Assembly (NCBI GenBank): GCA_034696485.1
Contig: JAQIWT010000797.1
Location: 1-15,046, forward strand
Length of the DNA stretch: 15,046 nucleotides
From: Isohypsibius dastychi
Taxonomy: Eukaryota; Tardigrada; Eutardigrada; Parachela; Isohypsibiidae
Direction of reading: 5' to 3'
Positions 1-8,500 of this stretch are shown here, piece after piece (position 1 is the stretch's first letter; every line of letters starts with the position of its first letter). Both the position numbers and the translations under genes were made by a program. The notes under the pieces were generated by a model that worked only from the letters and a program-made list of their open reading frames with translations, had not been told where the DNA came from and searched no databases.

Positions 1-7
1 CAGAACC

Positions 8-57
8 CTGCGGGGGCTCCGCCCCCGCAGCCCCCGCACGGGGGGCTTCGCCCCCCG
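8..57. repeat. Paired GC-rich hairpins
   Basis: Two near-adjacent perfect inverted repeats can be read directly. The first has a 10-bp stem (8-17 with 21-30) and a 3-nt loop TCC. The second has an 8-bp stem (39-46 with 50-57) and a 3-nt loop TTC. They are followed to about 155 by a C-rich tract in which runs of five or six C recur. The composition is sharply different from the AT-rich sequence around it. It could be the end of a dispersed GC-rich repeat continuing left of the window; no coding content is seen. Confidence 0.7.
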
Positions 58-475
58 AGCCCCCCAACCCCCGGAACCCCCGCGTTATAGAAGGGAGTGA
101 ATCTGTGCAACCCCCGAGCCTTTGGACAAAACCCCCGAAGCAAAACCCCCTTCCGCCGGAAGTGGGATACCCATGAAAGTGCTGATGCCATTCGACTCAG
201 TTTTTCTTCCTGAGTACGAAAACATACTCAGGGGGGCGAAATTTAGCCAGGGGGGAAACCCTACTATGCCGGAAATGCACTAGTTAGACTCATCTCCTAG
301 ATCTCTTACCGTGCAGTTTTATTGTTGTAGAATGCCTCCTGCTTTTATTGTCAAAATTTCAGACAGGCGGACTAATGTCTCCAGATTCCTATGGCGAACA
401 AAAAGCTACAACAAAAGGTTGCAGAAGCCAGAATTCAAAAAACCAAAATATGATATGAGCCACATTTGTGATTGA

Positions 476-531
476 GTACGAATACGTACGTGCGCGTACG
501 TACGTATCTACGTAGTTTTACGTACGATACC
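476..531. repeat. TACG-rich palindromic tract
   Basis: This tract is built from overlapping ACGTACGT-type words, which are self-complementary, so the stretch can fold back on itself in several registers. It behaves like a degenerate TACG microsatellite. The sequence around it, from 160 to about 1,070, shows no exon, RNA gene or mobile-element coding region that I can support. Confidence 0.55.
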
Positions 532-1074
532 GCATAATAGTGACCTTTTGCAGGGACTCCGAAATTTCTGATATCCCGTCTCACTCAAGATGCCCTTTTC
601 ATCCACCCCTTTGTAACAAGTAGAGACTGAGCAAAAAGATCCCACGTGTAAGATGCAAGCAATTTTTCTGTCCACTGTTGTTATTCACACAGATCATGAT
701 ATTCTAAGGTCCTTGGCCCGTTCCCGAAGCTCAGATCCTTATCTGCCTTCACCGCTTGCAGAACCGCAATTGTCTACTCCACTTGTAATTAGTTGATCAT
801 CCTTCTTGATGACCGAGGAGTGTTTTGAATGCAGAATACATCTATATCAACTCCAAAATTCACCTTCTTGGATCGGGAAACATGAACAGCATCCAATTCT
901 TAGTTCTTTGTATCTTCTGTTATTCGGATTCTGATTGTCTGAAATTCTCTGCCTGTTTGTGCGACTGAATTTGTCATTGTTTCCCATCTTCAAAACGGGG
1001 CAGTGTTGGAACAAAACTGGATCATCTTTCCGCCTTGATTATCAACATCATGTAAGTTTTGTCATTATTTGGAT

Positions 1075-1080
1075 TTTATT
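1075..1080 (-). terminator. Candidate poly(A) signal of the second Shaw core
   Basis: An AATAAA hexamer on the minus strand lies about 220 nt beyond the stop codon at 1,299 of the T1-less Shaw core. It is the first canonical hexamer I found downstream. It is a reasonable cleavage and polyadenylation signal, but a six-base match alone is weak evidence. Confidence 0.35.
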
Positions 1081-1298
1081 GACACATAGCGTGCTTGGTG
1101 GTAATATCATCTAGCGCAATATAAACTGAGAGAATTTACTAAACCCAATATCGTAGTTAGAAATAATTGGGATATTTCAAGCTTGTAAGAGGGATCTACT
1201 GGGCACGAAGCTGTAGCACCAAGCGAGATATTACGGGATCCTTGTGTTAACGGAATTTTAGCGGAAGAAAGCATATTACTCAGTAAAACAAGCATTTA

Positions 1299-2718
1299 TC
1301 AAGATGTTACATGGCGTCGCACTGGAGTATCTTTCAATGATCCAAAGTTGCTGCCAGGGCCACCCAAGTGTATGGAACCTTGCAGATTTTTCGGACGAGG
1401 TGCCTCCACCGGAAGTACTCGACGCCTTTTCTTTGGTAATTTTGCTCGTGCATCAGCATGGGAGTAGAATCGAGTGAAGTTACTGACCATGATAGGAACG
1501 GGAATGGTTAGAACCTAGAAGAAGCAAGACGTAGCTCTTACATCGTTTTGCGTTGTGGCTGGTAAAAAACACTCGATAAATATATTTTAATACTGAATTT
1601 AGTTTTTTTTCACTTTAGCAGTACAGTAATATTTAACACTAATTATTCTGTGGAAAACTCACGAGGGAACCAGTCAGCGCGCAGACGGAGCCAACAACCA
1701 TTCCGATGTACGTTTTCGGGGCCATATCTCCGTATCCGATTGTAGTCATTGTCACCTGTAAATACATTATTAAAAGAGGAAGCATTCTCATTTATCTGCG
1801 CAAATGTTGTTTTATTACTGGGAGACTTTTACGTTTAAGTTCATCGAAAACACAAAAATCTACTTGTTCAGTGTATAACTGGACGCTGCAGCCCGATTCT
1901 TCTGCTTGAATAATTCTTCTGACTTACAGTGGCCCACCAAAGCCCATCCGGAATCGACGTGAAATCATTATATGGATTCCGGATCATTCTTTCGCCGAAG
2001 TACGCAAGGGTCGCGAAGACGACGACACCGAGGGTCATCACAAACACCAACAACGACAACTCTTTACCGGAAGCTATGAAGGTTTGAATAAGAATTTTCA
2101 GTCCGGGGGAATGTCGAGTCAGTTTAAAAAGTCGTAAGATGCGAATAATGGAGAAGAACTCCAAGAAGTCTGAATCGCCGACAACTTTGGCAGCTTCTTT
2201 TAAAATGAGATCGAGGTAGAAGGATGCTGTTGCAATCAGGTCGATTATGTTCAGCGGGGTTTTCATAAATACTGATTTTTTGGGTGCCGCTAGAAATCTC
2301 AACATGAACTCCACTGTGAACCAGGCATTGCAGATGCACTAAATCAAAAACCAGATTGTATTATTTGATATTTCATGAAATATGAGTAGACGATTTTTCA
2401 TCTACTGGATGCTTACCTCGATGAAAAAGAACGCGACATGTGGGTCCGTTTGGATTTTCAGTAGTCCCCATGATGTGACATTATGTGAAGTGAAAATGGA
2501 CACTGGAATGAAGCTTGGTTATCTGGTTGCTGGATTATTTTAATTTGATTCAGTTACCATTTTGGTAGATGGGAACGCGCATGTTGGGATGGGTCTACAA
2601 GATGAAAAATGTGTAAACAATACATCTTGCAATATAAATTATGAAGCTGCTGAATTACCTTGAGACAAAAAGACAGAATCGAAACACAGTTGAAGAAAAC
2701 GCTGATGACTGCAATCAT
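1299..2718 (-). CDS. Second Shaw-type K+ channel core, no T1 domain
   Basis: Six exons are inferred from GT-AG sites and phase: 2718-2659, 2594-2558, 2502-2417, 2338-1928, 1755-1663 and 1514-1299. Together they give 903 nt, 300 residues plus stop, with no frameshift. The core contains S1, an S1-S2 loop with an N-V-T glycosylation site, S2, S3, S4 ([11 protein letters not shown]), S5, the filter TTIGYGDM (about residues 202-209) and the S6 gate PVP (234-236), then the KKRRR basic tail. Filter-to-PVP spacing equals that of the complete Shaw gene upstream. This should be a plasma-membrane Kv3-class pore. No T1 tetramerisation domain lies between 2,719 and 5,449. The first codon after the acceptor is ATG, where the upstream copy has GTG. 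It may be spliced to the T1 exons at 8,781-8,207 (phase 0 fits), stand as a separate T1-less gene, or be a partial duplicate. The C-terminal end is uncertain: reading runs to TGA at 1,299, but a donor-like GTAACA follows base 1,311. Confidence 0.82.
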
Positions 2719-3178
2719 CTAAAATGGGAAAGTTTGTGGGTTAATGTATGTTCGGACATGGTTTAACAAATCTCCTGCATTTGTTTTGCTAGTATTTCTT
2801 TTGGATGTCGCCAATATCTTCATGATTTACTCAGTTTTCTGACTTATGGTTGTTTGTAAAATAACAAAATTACTTTGGCGCTTGTTGTCAAATCTTACAC
2901 AATGTCAGTTAACTGCAAAACTAACGGGACTACATTTTGATATGACTGCGAGTACTTGATTCATATCAATTCTAAAGGCTATGAGTCATTCACGCTCGCA
3001 GGGCCATGGATAAAACGAATCTTTTGAACTAAAAACAGAACGCTGGGGTATTGTCTGGACATTTACGGGCACAAAAAAACTGAACTTGGAAAGAAAGAAA
3101 TGATATAGAAATAACTGGCAGTAAGATGTTCCCACGTGTTTCTTTGTCAAGGTTGTTGTTGCTGAAACGTTTCGTCAT
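2719..3178. other. Spacer between sulfotransferase and second Shaw core
   Basis: This 460-nt AT-rich stretch separates the sulfotransferase stop from the first exon of the second Shaw core. I looked for a T1 exon (motifs such as NVGG or HX5C) on the minus strand and saw none. No canonical AATAAA on the minus strand was seen for the sulfotransferase transcript. The stretch ends with a normal splice acceptor (TTTTAG) directly before 2,718. Confidence 0.5.
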
Positions 3179-4537
3179 CTAATCTAAATCATAGTCCAGC
3201 TCGTATTCCAATTTAATTCCCGCTAATCCCGGGCGTTCGGCCAAATTTTTAGCGATCCACGCATCAACTTTCTTGTTAATTGCTTCGTTAAAACTTTTCC
3301 TCCATCCTCCCACTTGACCTGAAACAAATCAGCAGCTTAACCAAAGTTATTTCTGATTTGGGAAAACGAAAATAAATACCGGTTCGCATAAACCGGGCAA
3401 CACGAGTGTTGATTATTCCCAATTGCTCCAACTCCGCCATTGAGGTCAACGGGTTGGATTTCATCTGTTCGAATTTACTGTGATAATAAATCTTATCAAT
3501 TTGGGCTTCGGTGAGATCCTTTTCAAGGAACTTGGATAATCTTTTGATTGTTTCTTTCGGTTCCTTCAAGTACGAAAAAAAGTCAGAAACTGGAGCAGCG
3601 ATTAAGAAAGATTTGACTTACTCGAACTAGCTCTTCAAAAGAAGTGATGAAAACGTTTTTTTGATGTCGTCTTTTCCAGAAACTTTCTAAATGCTCGAAA
3701 TATGGTGCATTCATGCACCGGTCATTAATCATATCATCGACGACTTGTTCGAGGGTGCCGTTGAAGCCAAACCAAATCGCCGCTTTCATGAAATGGTACA
3801 TGGAAACAATCGTATCTTTTGGGTTGCGGTAAATATAAACAACCTTAAAAGATATAATTTGTACTAAAATTACCGAAATGAGCATTTTTCTTACTTTGGC
3901 AGTTTCGATGACCTTTTGCGGAGTTGCTGTTGCGTTTAAATGCGTGACATAGGTTCTTGGTCCTTCCTGGCTTTTCAGGTAGTCCAACGCCTTCATCTCT
4001 TGAGCCAACTCATCCCCGTATGGAATTGTCATTTCCAAGTAGGGAATCTTCCATTTCAGCGGAGAACCGGTTAGGATACTTTGTGGGTCCCCATCATGAA
4101 CGATCATGTACACAATCGCGGAGATCCAAGTCGTACCTAGAAATTTAACAATATAATTTACTGCATGTTCTCTGCAGGGCGACTCTTTGAAATCTCATAC
4201 ATGAATAATTTTTCGGACAAGTAATGTGCGGTTTTGGGCGGACCAGATTTTATTACCTGTTTTCGGGAAAGCCGCGACACAGACATCCGTTGACCTGGAC
4301 TCGAATGTGTCCAACTGGTCAAGATTGAGGTAGAACGGATATTGTACTTTGCATCCTTTATAATCCACCCTTGAATTAAATGCTACGTTATGACGTTATC
4401 AAACAATTTTTCTGTCGGCGAACTTACAGATAATCTGGATCAGCGTAGACTTTTGGTGGCTTGACGTGCTTTAGTCCATTCAATGCAAGGTGAAGAGTCT
4501 TGGCGCTGGCGAAGAAGGGATCAAGGGTGCCAGACAT
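3179..4537 (-). CDS. Cytosolic sulfotransferase (SULT family)
   Basis: It transfers sulfate from PAPS to hydroxyl or amine groups of small molecules in the cytosol; the substrate cannot be read from sequence. Six exons are inferred: 4537-4428, 4369-4257, 4136-3895, 3843-3622, 3563-3380 and 3318-3179. They total 1,011 nt, 336 residues, slightly longer than typical SULTs of about 295 because of an N-terminal extension. Visible motifs are the PAPS 5'-phosphosulfate loop FPKTGTTW (71-78), the presumed catalytic His in VTHLN (about 140), the 3'-phosphate site RNPKD..S (Arg161, Ser169) and the C-terminal RTGxxGGW (289-296), which matches the RKGxxGDW signature. The family's C-terminal dimer motif (KxxxTVxxxE) is not conserved. 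The start ATG has an AAA context and is the only sensible one upstream of the conserved core. Introns are 58, 120, 51, 58 and 61 nt. The gene sits on the same strand between the two Shaw cores. Confidence 0.9.
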
Positions 4538-4854
4538 TTTCAGCGGAATCTCGTGAAAGAAAATGCCGAACTTGGAAAATCCATCGCGAGTAGCAGACTT
4601 GTAGCGCCAGAAGCGACGTTCTTCTTAAGATCACCGCAAAAATGTGCTTCAGGTAGCGTGCTATCTTAAAGAGCCACAAGCACAATGAAAGTACCAAAAA
4701 AACCCAAAATGTTCTAGTTTTAGTCGATTTCCACAAGCTAAGGCTTCTTTTGGTTCAAACAGTCACTTTGATGACGAAGTATGGGCTATTTCATGAGAGA
4801 TGTTTCAGAGAATTTCTCATAAATACAGTATTCGCTATTCATCGGATTTAATTT

Positions 4855-4860
4855 TTTATA
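4855..4860 (-). promoter_or_regulatory. Possible TATA box for the sulfotransferase
   Basis: A minus-strand TATAAA followed by more A residues lies about 320 nt upstream of the sulfotransferase ATG. It would imply a 5' leader of roughly 290 nt, or a leader with an intron. This is a short motif in AT-rich DNA, so support is weak. Confidence 0.22.
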
Positions 4861-4949
4861 AGAACGAAGAAACAGTGAAGAGAAAAAATATGAATTCAAA
4901 CGCAGTCCAGAGCAGTTCAGAGTGGACCTTTTCTTGAGTTGACCGGAAA

Positions 4950-4955
4950 TTTATT
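4950..4955 (-). terminator. Candidate poly(A) signal of the complete Shaw gene
   Basis: The first canonical AATAAA on the minus strand after the Shaw stop codon at 5,450 lies about 500 nt downstream and before the sulfotransferase start. If used, it would end the complete Shaw transcript before the sulfotransferase gene. The region 4,740-5,449 otherwise shows no coding exon that I can support. Confidence 0.3.
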
Positions 4956-5449
4956 ACTGAATTAAAATAAACGAGAAAATTCACGAATTTGGTTCTGTTA
5001 TAGAAACTAAATCAGATAAATCTTTACTGTCATTAGTTTGGAAATTGTGAGCCCCAACAATCGCTTCCGGCACACTGATCGCTGATTATCGTATTTTTCT
5101 GTCTTTTTCAGACATTACAGCAAGCGAAGAACAATATTCCCCTCTAGCCATTCGAGGAAAGACGGCTTGGTCTTTGAAATGTGAAAGAGACTGATTGGCA
5201 GACTAGGAAATGAGATCAGAAAATAGTAACATCTAGCGATGCCGATTCCCCGGCGGGAATTAGTGATGTAAAGCCTTTTCTGTCCACTGAATTATGGAGT
5301 TGGAAAGTGACCCGAGCGTCGTCTAATTAAAAGGGAATCGAAAAGCAATTCTTGCTTTTTATAAATCTGCTCTGCACCGAGATACTTTGAATCAGAGGGA
5401 AGTTTGTACAAAATCAATCTGTTTGGAACTTGTGCAAACAAGAACCAAG

Positions 5450-5598
5450 TCATCTTAACAGAGCATCAGTCGCCGAAGGAATGCGTGAGGATTTGTGGTG
5501 AACTGAATTGGTCATATTATCGTCCACTTCTTTGGATTTCCTCCTTAGTTTTGGGCTTATCTCATCCGTCAAACTCAACCCATTCGCATTTTCAATTG
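5450..5598 (-). other. Shaw: C-terminal exon of Shaw
   Basis: This is a terminal coding exon of 49 whole codons plus two bases (149 nt). It follows a very strong acceptor: a long T run, then TAG. The donor at 5,786 leaves one base (phase 1), and joining it gives Ala and then an open frame to TGA. The encoded tail is polar and charged (for example [10 protein letters not shown]) and ends in ATDALLR. I do not recognise the tail as conserved, so its membership rests on phase, splice signals and position. Confidence 0.75.
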
Positions 5599-8500
5599 CT
5601 AAAAAAATAAGAAAATCGTGAGATAAGAAACAGGCTTGTTTTTGGATCATGAATTCTTACAGTCTGGTGTATGATGGACCGGTAGATTTTGATGTTTAAT
5701 TGCATTCATTCTCCGATGTAGAGCCCCACCTGAATTATCGAATTAGAATTTCTAATGGGAAAAAATTATGGATTAAGAATGTTACCTGGCGCACCAGCTG
5801 GCCCGTTTTGTGGAGCGCCCCCACTGTTTGGTTGTGCTTTGGCACCAGGAGGCAACTTTGGTCTGGGTGCCTCTACCGGATTTACTCTTCTCCTCTTTTT
5901 TGGAAGCTTGGATCGTGCTTGAGTGTGGGAATAAAATCGGGAGAAATTTGAGACGATAACCGGCACGGGCAAGGCAATGGTTAATACGCCAGCAAGAGCA
6001 CACAGCGCCCCAACAAACATTCCCACGTACGTCTTGGGGGTCATATCTCCATAACCAATCGTAGTCACTAGAAACAGCGAGAAAATTAAATAGAGGTTAA
6101 CTAATTTGTTAAACGAAAGGAATATGAAGTTTTTTGAAAGGATTCATGGAGTTCTGGAAAGTTCTCCAAATAGAAGCTGCTTTTCATGACCTTTTTCAAA
6201 TTGCTTCTGCGATAAAATTAAAGTGGTTTGTGAGAAATTCGGAAAGTTTAGAGAACAGATTTTCGTAGGTCTCAACGCAAGAATTTGATGAGAGCAGTCT
6301 AGTACATAAGCACCGCAATCACTTTTTTTCTGATGAAACGACATATTTTATTCCTGTTCAGTTTTTGTTCTTCCGAAAAAAATTTTATCATGAATTGTTT
6401 GAGATAATCGGGAGCTCGTGCTTTCGCAAGACCGCTCATTTAGCATAGCAAAGAGGCGGAACACTCTGGCAGCTATTTGATACCTCGCATTTTTGATCGT
6501 TATGAAATTCATGACGTCAAAAAGGCTCTTCATTGGAATTCCATTTGTTTAGTTTTAAGTGCGTTGGTTATCTTGGTTGACAAATTGATTCATCAACTGA
6601 CTCCCTGAATGAATTATATAGCTGGGAACTCCCCACTGCTGGCAATTATAATTTTAAAACTAGTCAAATATTCTGCGAGCAAAAAGTCCTATTGACGATT
6701 AAGTAAACACATTTTCTAATTCAACTTACTGGTCACAATGGCCCACCAAAGTCCTTCCTGCAAATGCAAAGGGTTAAAAAGTGTAAGAGCCAACATTTGC
6801 TTATCGTTATGAATGTACATAACGTAATATGAACGCACATGCTTCTTCTTCTTCTTCTTACCGGGATGGAAGTAAAGTCGTTATTTGGGTTACGTTGTAT
6901 CCGTTCAGCATAGTAGATGAGGCTGGCAAATACAACAATGCCCAGCACGAGGAAGAACACAAGTAAAGAAAGCTCTTTTCCGGAAGCTTTAAAGGTATGA
7001 ATGAGAATTTTCAATCCCGGGGAATGTCTTGTCAACTTGAACAAGCGCATAATCCGAATAATCGAAAAAAATTCCAGAATGTCGGCTTTGTCAATCGTCG
7101 GACCGCATTCTTTTAATAACAAATCCACATAGAAAGATAATGTGGCGACAAAGTCGATAATGTTAACTGGGGTCTTGCAGAAAATGGCTTTGTTGGGAGA
7201 GACGATGAATCTGACGAGGATCTCAAAAGTGAACCACGCGTTGCAGGCACATTCAATATAAAAAAACGCCACATGCGGCTCGGTCGACTTTTTATCCAAA
7301 GTCCAGGTTGTGACATTACGTGAGAGGAAGATTGTCACGTTTTTTATAACCGGGACTCTCATGTCTGGATGGGTCTTTAAGCAGAAAGAAAGTATGGAAA
7401 CGCAAATGAAGAAGACGCTGATTACAGCGATCACCTAAACGAGAGAAAGTCATTAGAATTTCAAATTAAACGTGAAATATACAGAGTTGGTTTGTTAAAC
7501 CGAGATTAAAAGTGATATTCTGTATATGATTTACTGACATCTTCTCCTTGAAAGTTTGATTCAAAATAAACTAACTCACGTTTTGGTTGGCATAATAGAA
7601 AAAACGGGATAAAATTTTTATGGCAATTATTTTGTACTAAAATATAACATTATGCAAGATTTATGTTTATTTTAAGTCTGTGAATGCATACTATTATATA
7701 TAGGCAAGGCCTTTAGTTTTTAATGAGTCCAATATACTGCAAAACTCCTAAAAGAGATCTCGATGCGTAATTAATAGTAAGTGCTCGGGTCGGTTCTATA
7801 GATAATAAATGTTATGCCCGTGCAGAATTAACGAGAAACACCATCTCATCCCGACAATAAGCAGTCCCGGTTATAGAGCAAGCAAGCAGTAAATGTAAGT
7901 GAAAAAATGAATCGATTTGTATGATGGTGAACTGCAAAACAGACGCCCATCTTGTTGATTTAAGGTATCCTACTTTGATGCTTATAATCCTTATGTACCC
8001 TAACCGGATGGGGATCATTTTAGTAACCTGCAGCTTCGACGGGGACATCCGATAGAATTCAAATGGTGGTATTATACAATTGTGAATGGAAGATGATATG
8101 TATTTGCATTAAATACAAAAATGCTCTATATTTCCCCATCTCGGCCTATCCTTTCATTGCCCATTGCAAATAATTGAGCCATAATCTTCGTGGCAATTTT
8201 TCTTACTTTTGCAGCAGCTGAAGAGTAGGGCTCGTCGAATAATGACCATATCCGAGGTTTGACGGTTTGCCAGGCATTGAGCGAGCCGTTTAAATAATCA
8301 TCCTCGAACCCAAATTTCCTAGCCACTTCTTCGTCCGTTGGCTTTTCCGTATCAAGGTCTAATCGATCAAGAACAGCAAGGGTTTCCTAAAACAAAACAA
8401 TTTGATTAAATCTAAAACTAACTGAATATATGTATTGTACAGTGTAATTACCTGAGTATCACGATGTTGTGTATAGGTCATCCAGCAGCAAGGTTCAACT

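Noticed and set aside
1107-1295. A 62-codon minus-strand frame just after the second Shaw core, considered as its C-terminal exon
   Set aside because: Its sequence does not resemble the upstream gene's terminal exon, and no donor-acceptor pair with a convincing phase joins it.
1868-1927. Continuation of the second-core frame past 1,928
   Set aside because: A consensus GTAAGT donor ends the exon at 1,928, and the resumption at 1,755 restores the conserved [10 protein letters not shown] sequence.
4538-4736. Minus-strand frame with a hydrophobic stretch upstream of the sulfotransferase, possibly a membrane anchor
   Set aside because: It is not in frame with the sulfotransferase start, and cytosolic SULTs lack an anchor. 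It is probably 5' leader.
5766-5785. Shaw ending at the stop four codons after the donor at 5,786
   Set aside because: A strong acceptor and phase-matched exon at 5,598 exist. The short ending remains possible only as intron retention.
6144-6533. Short minus-strand frames in the Shaw pore intron
   Set aside because: They have no family resemblance and no splice logic linking them to Shaw; the AT-rich sequence explains them.
7812-8048. 78-codon minus-strand frame in the intron between T1 and S1
   Set aside because: It has no recognisable domain, and the exon join from 8,207 to 7,434 gives the conserved protein without it.
8359-8451. Reading of the T1 exon past 8,452
   Set aside because: The CAG|GTAATT donor and the in-frame ETLAVLDRL continuation at 8,386 show that this is intron.
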